Below the pieces are notes generated by a model. That model did no database searches and was not told the DNA's origin. It saw only the letters and a program-made list of their open reading frames with translations. Position numbers and translations under genes: made by a program. DNA of 64,000 nucleotides, taken from assembly GCF_001718315.1 (NCBI RefSeq), contig NZ_CP013362.1:1488001-1552000 (forward strand). Direction: 5' to 3'. The stretch's first letter is position 1. Each line of letters begins with the position of its first letter. This DNA is from Burkholderia diffusa. Lineage in GTDB: Bacteria > Pseudomonadota > Gammaproteobacteria > Burkholderiales > Burkholderiaceae. Below are positions 10,159-21,846 of this stretch, piece after piece.

Positions 10159-11655
10159 TCAGTTGGCGGCCTGTTTCGTCTGCTTGTCGGTGTCGGGCGC
10201 GGCGAGCCGCGTGCCGGTCGCATCGAACCCGCCGCCGAGCGCCTTGATCAGCGCGAGCTGCATGTCGCGCCGGCGCATCTTCAGGTTCGTCACCGTCTGT
10301 TCCGACGCGAGGCGGTTGCTGTCGGCGGTCAGCACCTGGAGCTGCGGCGACAGGCCGGCCTTGTAGCGGATTACGGCAAGGTCGTACGCACGCGTCGACG
10401 CGTCGAGCGCACGCTGCGCGTCGCCCATCTGGCGATCGATCGCGCGGATCGACGCGACCTGCGTCGCGACGTCGTTCAGCGCGCTGATCAGCGTCTGGTT
10501 GTAGTTCGCGACCGAGAGGTCGAAGTCCGCGTAACGGCCCTTGAGCTGCGCGCGCAACGCACCGGCGTCGAAGATCGGCAGGTGGATGGCCGGGCCGAAC
10601 TGCGCCTGGCGGCTCGCGAAATTCAGGAATTTGCCCCAACCGAACGCATCGAAGCCGAAGCCGGCCGCGAGGTTCACGTCGGGGAAGAATTCGGCCTTCG
10701 CTTCCTTCACGTCGTGCATCGCGGCCTCGACCTGCCAGCGCGCGGCGACGATGTCAGGGCGGCGCGACACGAGGTCGGCCGGCAGGTTGCCGGGGAGTGC
10801 GACTTCGCCGGTCGGGTTCATCACGGGTGCGGCGATCTGCAGACCGCGGTCCGGCCCCTTGCCGAGCAGCGCGGCGAGCTGGTAACGCACGGTCGTGATC
10901 TGGCCGTCGAGGTCGGACAGCGACGCCTGGGTCGTCGCGATATTGCCGCGCGCGGTCTGGCGTTCCACATTGGTGTCGAGGCCGGCCGACACTCGGCCGT
11001 CGGTGATCTTGCCGACCGTCTGGCGGTTGGTGATCTCGCGTTGCGCGATGTCGCGCAGCGCATACAGTTGCGCAAGCGAGTTGTAGGTGCGGGCGACCGA
11101 CGATGCGAGCGTGATGCGCGCCTGCTGCATGTCGGCTTCGGCGGCCTTTTCCTGCGACACGGCCGTATGCAGGCGCTCGCGGTTCTTGCCCCAGAGGTCG
11201 AGATCCCACGATGCGCTGGCGAGCGCGTTGTTCTCGCTATACCACTGGCCGCCGTACGGGGGCGGGAACAGCGCATTCGACGAATACAGTTCGCGCGTCC
11301 AGGAATAGCTGGCTTCGGCCTTCGGCATCAGGTTCGAGCGCGACGATTCGATGTACGACGACGCCTTCGCGATGCGCGCCTGTGCCTGCGCGATTGACGG
11401 GTTGCCCTGGAGCGCCTCGTCGATCAGCTTCGGCAACTGCGGATCGCCGAACTGGTTTGCCCAGTCGAGCGCCGGCCACTGCCCGCCCTGGGCGGGCAGG
11501 CTCTGAGCGGTTTCGAATTGCGACGCGGGCGCGATCTGCTTGTCGCTCTTGATGCCGATGTAGTTTGCGCAGCCCGCCAGCGCCAGCGCGGCGACCGCGG
11601 CGGCGACGGCGGCGCGGCACGACCCGGCGCGCACGGACAACGGGGAGGATTTCAT
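10159..11655 (-). CDS. Outer-membrane efflux lipoprotein (NodT/OprM family)
   Basis: A 498-residue TolC-fold channel. The start MKSSPLSVRAGSC is followed by a hydrophobic signal and the lipobox ALAGC, so it is a predicted lipoprotein. Two outer-membrane-efflux-protein repeats follow; SYSWTRELYSSNALFPPPYGGQW and RPDIVAARWQVEAAMHDVKEAKAEFFPDV are typical of the NodT family. A GTG 36 bp further upstream is in frame, but the ATG at 11655 has an AGGGA ribosome binding site and gives a proper signal peptide. It is the first gene of the efflux operon. Confidence 0.92.
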   Translation of the reverse strand: MKSSPLSVRAGSCRAAVAAAVAALALAGCANYIGIKSDKQIAPASQFETAQSLPAQGGQWPALDWANQFGDPQLPKLIDEALQGNPSIAQAQARIAKASSYIESSRSNLMPKAEASYSWTRELYSSNALFPPPYGGQWYSENNALASASWDLDLWGKNRERLHTAVSQEKAAEADMQQARITLASSVARTYNSLAQLYALRDIAQREITNRQTVGKITDGRVSAGLDTNVERQTARGNIATTQASLSDLDGQITTVRYQLAALLGKGPDRGLQIAAPVMNPTGEVALPGNLPADLVSRRPDIVAARWQVEAAMHDVKEAKAEFFPDVNLAAGFGFDAFGWGKFLNFASRQAQFGPAIHLPIFDAGALRAQLKGRYADFDLSVANYNQTLISALNDVATQVASIRAIDRQMGDAQRALDASTRAYDLAVIRYKAGLSPQLQVLTADSNRLASEQTVTNLKMRRRDMQLALIKALGGGFDATGTRLAAPDTDKQTKQAAN

Positions 11656-11715
11656 CGCGCTGTTCCCTGACTCGGAATGAATGATGGACACTGCAAGGAT
11701 TTCCTTACATTAATC

Positions 11716-11746
11716 TGTCAAAAGTAATTGTTATGGCAACTATTAC
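11716..11746 (-). promoter_or_regulatory. Promoter element and MarR-type operator of the efflux operon
   Basis: An inverted repeat spans 11724-11746: GTAAT-T-GTT and AAC-T-ATTAC arms (8 of 9 positions complementary) around ATGGC. On the minus strand a TTGACA hexamer (11716-11721 in plus coordinates) follows directly, suggesting a -35 box next to the operator; no clear -10 box was identified. The right arm overlaps the marR stop codon. AATAGTTG inside it recurs at 12251-12258. Confidence 0.6.
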
Positions 11747-12234
11747 GTGACGCTACCGCCGGCGGTCTCGCAATAGTTGCTGAGAATGCGACGCAGCATG
11801 CTCTTCAGGAACCCGACCTCTTCCGGCGTAAAACCGTCCAGCAATTCGTCGAGCACGCTGCGGAACACCGGCGGCAGCCGCTCGGCGAGCGCGCGACCTT
11901 CGTCGGTCAATTCGAGGCGCACGACCCGCCGATCCTCGATGCTGCGCACCCGGGACAGCAGGCCGCGCTTCTCGACGCGATCGAGCAGGCGCGTGACCGC
12001 GCTCGCGTCGATCCCGTATTCCCGCGCGAGCTCGGCGGCCGTCGAGCATTTGCCGACCGCGATCATGAACAGCATGCTCGCCTGAGTGCCCGTGATGCCG
12101 AGCTCCTCCTGCGTGCGCTGCGTGACGAGGTTGGTCATCACTGATTTCACGCGCGACATCAGATAACCGACGCTGTCGTTCATCTGATACGAGGACAGCG
12201 GCGAAACAGGCGGTTGGGAAGGAGAATCCGACAT
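11743..12234 (-). CDS. MarR-family transcriptional regulator
   Basis: A 163-residue winged-helix regulator. The DNA-binding part includes GITGTQASMLFMIAVGKCSTAAELAREYGIDASAVTRLLDRVEKRGLLSR followed by the wing SIEDRRVVRLELTDEGRAL, the MarR signature. It lies immediately upstream of, and on the same strand as, the efflux operon, so it most likely represses that operon and itself until a ligand binds. The ATG at 12234 has CAGGG upstream and yields a normal N-terminus; an in-frame upstream ATG at 12297 lies inside the promoter and is rejected. Confidence 0.93.
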   Translation of the reverse strand: MSDSPSQPPVSPLSSYQMNDSVGYLMSRVKSVMTNLVTQRTQEELGITGTQASMLFMIAVGKCSTAAELAREYGIDASAVTRLLDRVEKRGLLSRVRSIEDRRVVRLELTDEGRALAERLPPVFRSVLDELLDGFTPEEVGFLKSMLRRILSNYCETAGGSVT

Positions 12235-12250
12235 AAAACCCTGAAGCTGC

Positions 12251-12297
12251 AATAGTTGACTAGGCAGCAGTATAGGCACAATTGCTTGCCGCGGCAA
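12251..12297 (-). promoter_or_regulatory. marR promoter with operator-like site
   Basis: On the minus strand TTGCCG (plus 12292-12297) and TATACT (plus 12269-12274) are spaced 17 bp apart. Just downstream, AATAGTTG (plus 12251-12258), flanked by CTGC and GCAG, repeats the motif in the efflux-operon operator. The position fits autorepression. Confidence 0.7.
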
Positions 12298-12471
12298 ATG
12301 TTAATCGAACGGACGAGGGCGCGCTCCGCGAGCCGAAATCTCCTTGTCGGCGTCAGGGTCTTCGGCTTGCCGTCGGCGGTGCCGCCAGAGTGGTTTGCCC
12401 ATTTGCGGCGAGGGTGGGGAGGCGCCGTTTGCTGCGTTGCAAACGCTGGTCCGGCTTTCGACATCCTCACG

Positions 12472-12480
12472 TGCTATAAT
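12472..12480 (+). promoter_or_regulatory. Extended -10 promoter of typA
   Basis: TGCTATAAT (12472-12480) combines a perfect -10 box with the TGn extension. No good -35 hexamer lies 17 bp upstream, as is common for extended -10 promoters. Confidence 0.6.
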
Positions 12481-12569
12481 TTGAGGCTTTCCAAGCTGCA
12501 ACGCGCGCGCACGTGTCCCGGTGACTGACGAGCGTGCGCGTTTGCGCGTTCAACGATTTCCAGGTTTCT

Positions 12570-14396
<1,827 letters not shown>

Positions 14397-14420
14397 GCAT
14401 CGACTGTTCCCGTGCATGAT

Positions 14421-14452
14421 GCAAAAAGGCTGCCTTCGGGCAGCCTTTTTGC
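14421..14452 (+). terminator. Intrinsic terminator of typA
   Basis: A 14-bp perfect stem (14421-14434 with 14439-14452) with a TTCG tetraloop; A-run and T-run lie within the stem ends. It closes the typA unit and could act in both directions. Confidence 0.9.
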
Positions 14453-14579
14453 ATCTGCGCGGTATGCAATCGGGCGGGTTGCAAAACACTGTTCCCGCAG
14501 GTCGCGGCAATCCGGCGAAACCGCGCCGCGCGGTGCTTTCGGGCGCATTTCGCCGTGAACTTCGGTATCGGTTCTGTGA

Positions 14580-14713
14580 TATGCTGCGCGCACGCAAGTT
14601 TTAGGTCCTTCCAAGCAAGACTTGATTCGCAATCCGCTAAACGGTCAGGCCGTGTCGCGGAAGGTTGAGTAACCCGCTATTTCTCGAGAAGCTCGAAGAA
14701 AGGTGAGCGTAAA
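14580..14713 (+). promoter_or_regulatory. Structured 5' leader of sucA (candidate sucA RNA motif)
   Basis: A weak -10-like TATGCT (14580-14585) is followed by a leader that can fold: CCTT (14607-14610) with AAGG (14661-14664), CCGC (14634-14637) with GCGG (14657-14660), and an inner hairpin ACGG/CCGT (14641-14653). A second hairpin, TTCTCGAG with CTCGAAGAA (about 14681-14700), abuts the AAAGGTGAG ribosome binding site. A cis-regulatory 'sucA' RNA motif upstream of sucA has been described in Burkholderiales; assignment to it is from position and structure, not from a model search. Confidence 0.55.
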
Positions 14714-17578
14714 ATGTCAGATGTAATGAAGCAGTTTCAGCTGAACTCCTATCTGTTCGGCGGCAATGCTTCGTACGTTGAAGAACTGTACGATGCATAC
14801 CTCAACAATCCGGCATCGGTGCCGGAGAACTGGCGAGAGTATTTCGACGCGCTGCAGAACGTGCCTGCAACCGACGGCTCGAACGCCAACGACGTTGCTC
14901 ACTTCCCGATCGTCGAATCGTTTGCCGAGCGTGCGAAGGCCAATGCCTTCATCCCGCGCGAAAGCACGAGCAATCTGGCGACCGCCCGCAAGCAGGTCCA
15001 CGTCCAGTCCCTCATCAGTGCATATCGCTTCCTCGGCTCGCAATGGGCCAATCTGGATCCGCTGAAGCGTCGCGAACGTCCCGCCATTCCCGAACTCGAA
15101 CCCGCTTTCTACGACTTCTCCGAAGGCGACCTCGACCAGACGTACAGCGCAAGCAACCTGTATTTCGGTTTCGACCAGGCTTCGCTGCGCGACATCGTCA
15201 AGGGCCTGCGTGACACGTACTGCGGCACGATCGGCGCCGAATACATGTACATCAGCGATCCGGAGCAGAAGCGCTGGTGGCAGGAGCGCCTGGAATCGAT
15301 CCGCGCGACGCCGTCCTTCTCGGTCGACAAGAAGAAGCACATCCTGAATCGCCTGACGGCAGCGGAAGGCCTCGAGCGCTATCTGCACACCAAGTACGTC
15401 GGCCAGAAGCGCTTCTCGCTCGAAGGCGGCGAAAGCTTCATCGCGGCGATGGACGAAGTCGTCCAGCACGCAGGCAAGCGCGGCGTGCAGGAAATCATCA
15501 TCGGCATGGCGCACCGCGGCCGTCTGAACGTGCTGGTCAACACGCTGGGCAAGATGCCGGCCGACCTGTTCGCCGAATTCGAAGGCAAGCACGTCGACGA
15601 CCTGCCGGCCGGTGACGTGAAGTACCACAAGGGCTTCTCGTCGGACGTGTCGACCGAAGGCGGCCCGGTCCACCTGTCGCTCGCGTTCAACCCGTCGCAC
15701 CTCGAAATCGTGAACCCGGTGGTCGAAGGTTCCGCGAAGGCACGGATGGACCGCCGCGGCGACGAAGACGGCCTGCAAGTGCTGCCGGTGCAGATCCACG
15801 GTGACGCGGCCTTCGCTGGCCAGGGCGTCGTGATGGAAACGCTGAACCTCGCACAGACGCGCGGTTACGGCACGCATGGCACGCTGCACATCGTCATCAA
15901 CAACCAGATCGGCTTCACGACGTCCGACCCGCGCGACGCGCGCTCGACGCTGTACTGTACCGACGTGGTCAAGATGATCGAAGCGCCGGTGCTGCACGTG
16001 AACGGCGACGATCCGGAAGCCGTCGTGCTCGCGATCCAGATCGCGATCGACTACCGGATGCAGTTCCACAAGGATGTCGTGATCGACATCGTCTGCTTCC
16101 GCAAGCTGGGTCACAACGAGCAGGACACGCCGGCGGTCACGCAGCCGCTGATGTACAAGAAGATCGCGCAGCACCCGGGCACCCGTGCGCTGTACGCAGA
16201 GAAGCTCGTGCAGCAGGGCGTGATCACCGCGGAAGACGCCGACAGCTACGTGAAGGCGTACCGCAAGGCGATGGACGACGGCCACCACACCGTCGATCCG
16301 GTCCTGTCGAACTACAAGAGCAAGTACGCGGTCGACTGGGTTCCGTTCCTGAACCGCAAGTGGACGGACGCTGCCGATACGGCCGTGCCGCTCGCCGAAC
16401 TGAAGCGCCTCGGCGAACGCATCACGACGGTTCCGGAAAACTTCAAGGTCCACCCGCTCGTCGAGCGCGTGATCAACGACCGCCGCAACATGGCGCGCGG
16501 CGACCAGCCGCTCGACTGGGGCATGGGCGAACACCTCGCATTCGCGTCGCTCGTCGCATCGGGCTACTCGGTGCGCCTGACCGGTCAGGACTCGGGCCGC
16601 GGCACGTTCACGCACCGTCATGCGGTGCTGCACGACCAGAACCGCGAGCGCTGGAACGACGGCACGTACGTGCCGCTGCAGAACATCGCCGACGGTCAGG
16701 CGAAGTTCACGGTGATCGACTCGGTGCTGTCGGAAGAAGCGGTGCTGGGCTTCGAATACGGTTACTCGACCGCCGAGCCGAACACGCTCGTGCTGTGGGA
16801 AGCGCAGTTCGGCGACTTCGTCAACGGCGCGCAGGTCGTGATCGACCAGTTCATCTCGTCGGGCGAAGTGAAGTGGGGCCGTGTGTCGGGTCTCACGATG
16901 CTGCTGCCGCACGGCTACGAAGGCCAGGGTCCGGAACACTCGTCGACGCGTATCGAGCGTTTCCTGCAGCTGTGCGCCGATCACAACATGCAGGTCGTTC
17001 AGCCGACGACGCCGGCGCAGATTTTCCACCTGCTGCGCCGTCAGATGATCCGTCTGTTCCGCAAGCCGCTGATCGTCGCAACGCCGAAGTCGCTGCTGCG
17101 CCACAAGGAAGCGGTGTCGGACCTGTCGGAACTCGCGAAGGGTTCGTTCCAGCCGGTGCTGGGCGAAACCGACGGCGGCATCGACGCGAAGAAGGTCAAG
17201 CGCGTGCTGGTGTGCTCGGGCCGCGTGTACTACGACCTCGTCGCGCATCGCCGCGAAGCGAAGGCGAACGACGTCGCGATCATCCGTATCGAGCAGCTGT
17301 ATCCGTTCGCGCACAAGCAGTTCGAAGCCGAAATGAAGAAGTACGAGAACGCGACTGAAGTGGTCTGGGTGCAGGACGAGCCGCAGAACCAGGGCCCCTG
17401 GTTCTACGTCGAGCACCACCTGAAGGAAGGCATGAAGGAAGGGCAGAAGCTGGCATACAGCGGTCGTCCGGCTTCGGCCTCGCCGGCGGTTGGCTACTAC
17501 GCGAAGCACTACGAGCAGCAGAAGGCCCTCATCGAAGGTGCGTTCGGCCGCCTGAAGAGCGCATCGATCGCGAAATAA
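14714..17578 (+). CDS. sucA: 2-oxoglutarate dehydrogenase E1 component
   Basis: A 954-residue thiamin-diphosphate-dependent E1 that decarboxylates 2-oxoglutarate and transfers the succinyl group to the lipoyl arm of SucB. Family features visible are the N-terminal [22 protein letters not shown], the [13 protein letters not shown] motif, the ThDP-binding [19 protein letters not shown] region with [16 protein letters not shown], and the pyrimidine-binding domain with [23 protein letters not shown]. Length matches the SucA/OdhA family. It has a GGTGAG ribosome binding site and is followed 136 bp later by sucB and then lpdA, forming the complete complex locus. Confidence 0.98.
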   Translation: MSDVMKQFQLNSYLFGGNASYVEELYDAYLNNPASVPENWREYFDALQNVPATDGSNANDVAHFPIVESFAERAKANAFIPRESTSNLATARKQVHVQSLISAYRFLGSQWANLDPLKRRERPAIPELEPAFYDFSEGDLDQTYSASNLYFGFDQASLRDIVKGLRDTYCGTIGAEYMYISDPEQKRWWQERLESIRATPSFSVDKKKHILNRLTAAEGLERYLHTKYVGQKRFSLEGGESFIAAMDEVVQHAGKRGVQEIIIGMAHRGRLNVLVNTLGKMPADLFAEFEGKHVDDLPAGDVKYHKGFSSDVSTEGGPVHLSLAFNPSHLEIVNPVVEGSAKARMDRRGDEDGLQVLPVQIHGDAAFAGQGVVMETLNLAQTRGYGTHGTLHIVINNQIGFTTSDPRDARSTLYCTDVVKMIEAPVLHVNGDDPEAVVLAIQIAIDYRMQFHKDVVIDIVCFRKLGHNEQDTPAVTQPLMYKKIAQHPGTRALYAEKLVQQGVITAEDADSYVKAYRKAMDDGHHTVDPVLSNYKSKYAVDWVPFLNRKWTDAADTAVPLAELKRLGERITTVPENFKVHPLVERVINDRRNMARGDQPLDWGMGEHLAFASLVASGYSVRLTGQDSGRGTFTHRHAVLHDQNRERWNDGTYVPLQNIADGQAKFTVIDSVLSEEAVLGFEYGYSTAEPNTLVLWEAQFGDFVNGAQVVIDQFISSGEVKWGRVSGLTMLLPHGYEGQGPEHSSTRIERFLQLCADHNMQVVQPTTPAQIFHLLRRQMIRLFRKPLIVATPKSLLRHKEAVSDLSELAKGSFQPVLGETDGGIDAKKVKRVLVCSGRVYYDLVAHRREAKANDVAIIRIEQLYPFAHKQFEAEMKKYENATEVVWVQDEPQNQGPWFYVEHHLKEGMKEGQKLAYSGRPASASPAVGYYAKHYEQQKALIEGAFGRLKSASIAK

Positions 17579-17714
17579 CCGACGTCAAGCGAAACGGGAA
17601 GGCGCGCCGCGCTTTCCCGTGTCTTTTGGCCCGCCGGGCGCGTTGCGCGCCGCACCGGCCGAAGGAATCGCACGAACCTCGTCATTACCCAGATTAAGCA
17701 TCCAGGAAAATCAC

Positions 17715-18992
17715 ATGGCTATCGTAGAAGTCAAAGTCCCCCAGCTTTCGGAGTCGGTTTCGGAAGCCACCATGCTGCAGTGGAAGAAGAAGCCGGGCGA
17801 AGCAGTCGCACAGGACGAAATCCTGATCGAACTCGAGACCGACAAGGTCGTGCTCGAAGTGCCGGCGCCGGCCGCGGGCGTGCTCGCGCAAGTGCTGCAG
17901 AACGACGGTGACACGGTCGTCGCCGACCAGGTCATCGCGACGATCGACACCGAAGCGAAGGCAGGGGCTGCCGAAGCGGCAGCGGGCGCCGCCGAAGTGA
18001 AGCCGGCGGCAGCACCCGCCGCAGCCGCACCGGCAGCACAGCCGGCCGCCGCGGTCGCATCGAGCTCGGCCGCCGCATCGCCGGCCGCAGCGAAGCTGCT
18101 GGCCGAGAAGGGCCTGTCGGCAGGCGACGTCGCAGGTTCGGGCCGCGACGGCCGCGTCACGAAGGGCGACGCGCTCGCCGCAGGCAGCGCACCGAAGGCT
18201 GCTCCGGCCGCCGCACCGGCGAAGACCGCCGCTGCGAAGCCGTCGCTGCCGGAAGTGAAGGTGCCGGCGTCGGCCACGACGTGGCTCAACGATCGTCCGG
18301 AACAGCGCGTGCCGATGTCGCGTCTGCGTGCGCGTATCGCCGAGCGTCTGCTCGAGTCGCAGCAGACCAACGCGATCCTGACGACGTTCAACGAAGTCAA
18401 CATGGCTCCGGTCATGGAGCTGCGCAACAAGTACAAGGACAAGTTCGAGAAGGAACATGGCGTGAAGCTCGGCTTCATGTCGTTCTTCGTGAAGGCGGCC
18501 GTGCACGCGCTGAAGAAGTTCCCGCTCGTGAACGCGTCGATCGACGGCAACGATATCGTCTACCACGGCTACTTCGACATCGGTATCGCCGTCGGCTCGC
18601 CGCGCGGCCTCGTGGTGCCGATCCTGCGCAATGCCGATCAAATGAGCCTCGCCGACATCGAGAAGAAGATCGCCGAATTCGGCCAGAAGGCGAAGGACGG
18701 CAAGCTGTCGATCGAGGAAATGACGGGTGGTACGTTCTCGATCTCGAACGGCGGCGTGTTCGGCTCGATGCTGTCGACGCCGATCATCAACCCGCCGCAG
18801 TCGGCCATCCTCGGCGTGCACGCGACGAAGGAGCGCCCGGTCGTCGAAAACGGCCAGATCGTGATCCGTCCGATCAACTACCTGGCACTGTCGTACGACC
18901 ACCGGATCATCGACGGCCGCGAAGCCGTCCTGTCGCTCGTCGCGATGAAGGATGCGCTGGAAGATCCGGCACGCCTGCTGCTCGACCTGTAA
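17715..18992 (+). CDS. sucB: Dihydrolipoyllysine-residue succinyltransferase (E2 of 2-oxoglutarate dehydrogenase)
   Basis: A 425-residue E2. The N-terminal lipoyl domain carries the lipoylation motif [12 protein letters not shown] with Lys44. An Ala/Pro-rich linker follows, then the E1/E3-binding domain (about 117-155, [31 protein letters not shown] region), another linker, and the catalytic domain with DHRIIDG (His396 and Asp400). The start at 17715 has AGGAAAA upstream and gives the usual [15 protein letters not shown]; the frame is open to 17619 without merit. It lies between the E1 and E3 genes. Confidence 0.98.
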   Translation: MAIVEVKVPQLSESVSEATMLQWKKKPGEAVAQDEILIELETDKVVLEVPAPAAGVLAQVLQNDGDTVVADQVIATIDTEAKAGAAEAAAGAAEVKPAAAPAAAAPAAQPAAAVASSSAAASPAAAKLLAEKGLSAGDVAGSGRDGRVTKGDALAAGSAPKAAPAAAPAKTAAAKPSLPEVKVPASATTWLNDRPEQRVPMSRLRARIAERLLESQQTNAILTTFNEVNMAPVMELRNKYKDKFEKEHGVKLGFMSFFVKAAVHALKKFPLVNASIDGNDIVYHGYFDIGIAVGSPRGLVVPILRNADQMSLADIEKKIAEFGQKAKDGKLSIEEMTGGTFSISNGGVFGSMLSTPIINPPQSAILGVHATKERPVVENGQIVIRPINYLALSYDHRIIDGREAVLSLVAMKDALEDPARLLLDL

Positions 18993-19073
18993 GCCGAGTC
19001 TCACTGCATTGACCCGTTCCGCACGCTCGCGCCCACGCGCGACCGTGCGGGCGTACAAGTAGAAAGGATTGTC

Positions 19074-20504
19074 ATGTCCAAGGAATTTGACGTCGTCGTG
19101 ATCGGCGCCGGCCCCGGCGGCTACATCGCCGCGATTCGCGCCGCGCAGCTCGGCAAGACCGTTGCCTGTATCGAAAAGTGGAAGAACCCGGCCGGCGCGC
19201 TGAAGCTCGGCGGCACCTGCCTGAACGTCGGCTGCATCCCGTCGAAGGCGCTGCTCGCCTCGTCGGAAGAGTTCGAGAATGCATCGCATCACCTGGCCGA
19301 CCACGGCATCACGGTCGACGGCGTGAAGATCGACGTCGCGAAGATGCTCGGCCGCAAGGATGCGATCGTCGAGAAGATGACGAGCGGGATCGAGTTCCTG
19401 TTCAAGAAGAACAAGATCACCTGGCTGAAGGGCCATGGCAAGTTCACCGGCAAGACCGACGCCGGCGTGCAGATCGAAGTGAGCGGCGAGGGTGAGACGG
19501 AAGTCGTCACCGCGAAGAACGTGATCATCGCGACGGGCTCGAAGGCGCGTCATCTGCCGAACATCCCGGTCGACAACAAGATCGTGTCGGACAACGAAGG
19601 TGCGCTGACGTTCGACTCGGTGCCGAAGAAGCTCGCCGTGATTGGCGCAGGCGTGATCGGCCTCGAGCTCGGCTCGGTGTGGCGCCGCCTGGGCGCCGAA
19701 GTGACGGTGCTCGAAGCGCTGCCGGCGTTCCTCGGCGCAGCCGACGAAGCGCTCGCGAAGGAAGCAGCCAAGCTGTTCAAGAAGCAGGGCCTCGACATCC
19801 ATCTCGGCGTGAAGATCGGCGACGTGAAGACGACGGCGAACGGCGTGTCGATCGCTTACACGGACAAGGACGGCAACGCGCAGACGCTCGACGCCGACCG
19901 CCTGATCGTGTCGGTCGGCCGCGTGCCGAACACCGACAATCTCGGCCTCGAGGCGATCGGCCTGAAGGCGAACGAGCGCGGCTTCATCGACGTGGACGAC
20001 CACTGCCGTACCGCGGTGCCGAACGTCTATGCGATCGGCGACGTGGTGCGCGGCCCGATGCTCGCGCACAAGGCGGAAGACGAAGGCGTGCTGGTCGCGG
20101 AAGTGATCGACGGCCAGAAGCCGCACATCGACTACAACTGCATTCCGTGGGTGATCTACACGTACCCGGAAATCGCATGGGTCGGCAAGACGGAGCAGCA
20201 GCTGAAGGCGGAAGGCCGCGAGATCAAGTCGGGCAAGTTCCCGTTCTCGATCAACGGCCGCGCGCTCGGCATGAACGCGCCGGACGGCTTCGTGAAGATG
20301 ATCGCGGACGCGAAGACCGACGAACTGCTCGGCGTGCACGTGATCGCCGCGAACGCGTCGGACCTGATCGCGGAAGCCGTGGTGGCGATGGAGTTCAAGG
20401 CGGCGTCGGAAGATATCGCCCGCATCTGCCATCCGCACCCGTCGATGTCGGAAGTGATGCGCGAAGCGGCGCTCGCCGTCGACAAGCGCTCGCTGAACAG
20501 CTGA
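19074..20504 (+). CDS. lpdA: Dihydrolipoyl dehydrogenase (E3)
   Basis: A 476-residue FAD-dependent disulfide oxidoreductase that reoxidises the lipoyl group of SucB. FAD-binding [10 protein letters not shown] is near residues 11-20, the redox-active disulfide GGTCLNVGC has Cys49 and Cys54, the NAD-binding motif [17 protein letters not shown] is near 190, and the catalytic His-Glu pair lies in HPHPSMSE (about His455 and Glu460). It sits 81 bp after sucB with an AGAAAGGA ribosome binding site. A GC hairpin with CCGCACG and CGTGCGG arms lies in the sucB-lpdA gap. It may also serve other 2-oxoacid dehydrogenases. Confidence 0.97.
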   Translation: MSKEFDVVVIGAGPGGYIAAIRAAQLGKTVACIEKWKNPAGALKLGGTCLNVGCIPSKALLASSEEFENASHHLADHGITVDGVKIDVAKMLGRKDAIVEKMTSGIEFLFKKNKITWLKGHGKFTGKTDAGVQIEVSGEGETEVVTAKNVIIATGSKARHLPNIPVDNKIVSDNEGALTFDSVPKKLAVIGAGVIGLELGSVWRRLGAEVTVLEALPAFLGAADEALAKEAAKLFKKQGLDIHLGVKIGDVKTTANGVSIAYTDKDGNAQTLDADRLIVSVGRVPNTDNLGLEAIGLKANERGFIDVDDHCRTAVPNVYAIGDVVRGPMLAHKAEDEGVLVAEVIDGQKPHIDYNCIPWVIYTYPEIAWVGKTEQQLKAEGREIKSGKFPFSINGRALGMNAPDGFVKMIADAKTDELLGVHVIAANASDLIAEAVVAMEFKAASEDIARICHPHPSMSEVMREAALAVDKRSLNS

Positions 20505-20551
20505 GCACGGTGTAGCGCCTGCCGGCCATCGGCCGGCGCAAGCGTCTCATG

Positions 20552-20590
20552 ACGAAGGCGGGCGGGGTTTCCCCGCTCGCCTTCGTTCTT
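20552..20590 (+). terminator. Intrinsic terminator after lpdA
   Basis: A 16-bp stem with one G-U pair (20552-20567 with 20571-20586) and a TTT loop, followed by TTCTTT. It separates the sucAB-lpdA unit from zapE, although zapE begins only 14 bp later and may still be reached by readthrough. Confidence 0.75.
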
Positions 20591-20603
20591 TCCGGTTTGC
20601 CCG

Positions 20604-21701
20604 ATGAACGTCACCGAATACTACACGCGCGAACTGACCACGCGCGGCTATCAGTCCGATCCCGCACAGCGCGCGGCCGTCGATCGCCTGCAGCGCTGCT
20701 TCGACGAATGGGTCGACTACAAGGCGCGTCGCTCGAACGCGTTCAAGAAGCTCATCAATCATCCGGACCTCCCGCGCGGCGTCTACATGTGGGGCGGCGT
20801 CGGCCGCGGCAAGAGCTTCCTGATGGACAGCTTCTACGCGGTGGTGCCCGTGCAGCGCAAGACGCGCCTGCACTTCCACGAATTCATGCGTGAGGTGCAT
20901 CGCGAGCTCGAGGAACTGAAAGGGCAGGCCGATCCGCTCGACGAACTCGCGCGGCGCATCGCGAAGCGCTACCGGTTGATCTGCTTCGACGAATTCCACG
21001 TGTCGGATATCGCGGACGCGATGATCCTGTACCGGCTTCTCGATCGCCTGTTCAACAACGGCGTGCAGTTCGTGATGACGTCCAATTACGATCCCGACGA
21101 TCTGTATCCCGACGGCCTGCATCGTGACCGCATGCTGCCGGCGATCGCGTTGATCAAGCAAAAGCTCGACGTGTTGAACGTCGACGCGGGCGTCGACTAT
21201 CGTCAGCGCACGCTCGCGCAGGTGCAGATGTATCACACGCCGCTGGGCGCGGATGCCGATCGCGAACTGCGTCATGCATTCGCGAAGCTCGCCGCGGTGC
21301 CGGACGAAAGCCCGATCCTGCATATCGAGAAGCGCGAACTGAAGGCGCTGCGCAAGGCCGACGGGGTCGTCTGGTTCGATTTCGCGACGCTGTGCGGCGG
21401 CCCGCGTTCGCAGAACGACTATCTCGAGCTTGCCAGCCGCTTCCATGCGATCGTGCTGTCGGAAGTGCCCCAGATGTCGCCGCGGATGGCGTCCGAGGCA
21501 CGGCGCTTCACCTGGCTCATCGACGTGCTGTACGACCACAAGGTCAAGCTGCTGATGTCCGCGGCGGTGCCGGCGGAGCAACTGTACGTCGAAGGGCCGA
21601 TGGCGAACGAATTCGCGCGCACTGTATCGCGGATCGTCGAGATGCAGTCGAAGGAGTATCTCGAAACGCCGCGCCGCATCGTCGATACTTCGCTGACCTG
21701 A
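20604..21701 (+). CDS. zapE: Cell division protein ZapE (AFG1-like ATPase)
   Basis: A 365-residue AFG1-family P-loop ATPase. The Walker A motif GGVGRGKS is at residues 64-71, the Walker B region is RLICFDEFHVSDIADAMIL, and a sensor-like MTSNYDPDDLYPDGLHRDRMLPAI follows, all strongly conserved in the family. In E. coli ZapE associates with FtsZ late in constriction and modulates the ring in an ATP-dependent way. It follows lpdA closely, the order usual in Burkholderia. Its N-terminal MNVTEYYTRELTTRGYQSDPAQ is typical, supporting the start at 20604. Confidence 0.92.
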   Translation: MNVTEYYTRELTTRGYQSDPAQRAAVDRLQRCFDEWVDYKARRSNAFKKLINHPDLPRGVYMWGGVGRGKSFLMDSFYAVVPVQRKTRLHFHEFMREVHRELEELKGQADPLDELARRIAKRYRLICFDEFHVSDIADAMILYRLLDRLFNNGVQFVMTSNYDPDDLYPDGLHRDRMLPAIALIKQKLDVLNVDAGVDYRQRTLAQVQMYHTPLGADADRELRHAFAKLAAVPDESPILHIEKRELKALRKADGVVWFDFATLCGGPRSQNDYLELASRFHAIVLSEVPQMSPRMASEARRFTWLIDVLYDHKVKLLMSAAVPAEQLYVEGPMANEFARTVSRIVEMQSKEYLETPRRIVDTSLT

Positions 21702-21846
21702 TCGTGGTTTTCCGGCAAACGGCGCCCTTCAAACGTCAATTCCGGTCAAATTCTCGCGATCTCAGGGTATTTTCGGATTTGTCTTATGTTCATGGTTGAG
21801 GGCAATCGATATCGTTGAGTCATGGTTCCTAAGGCTGGAGATGTCC

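Larger units (their letters stand above)
12235..12569. other. Divergent intergenic region between marR and typA
   Basis: This stretch carries the marR promoter on the minus strand and an extended -10 promoter for typA on the plus strand. No gene of convincing composition is present. Confidence 0.7.

Noticed and set aside
14717-17509. A 930-residue minus-strand frame opposite sucA
   Set aside because: Same reason: codon-bias shadow of a well-identified gene.
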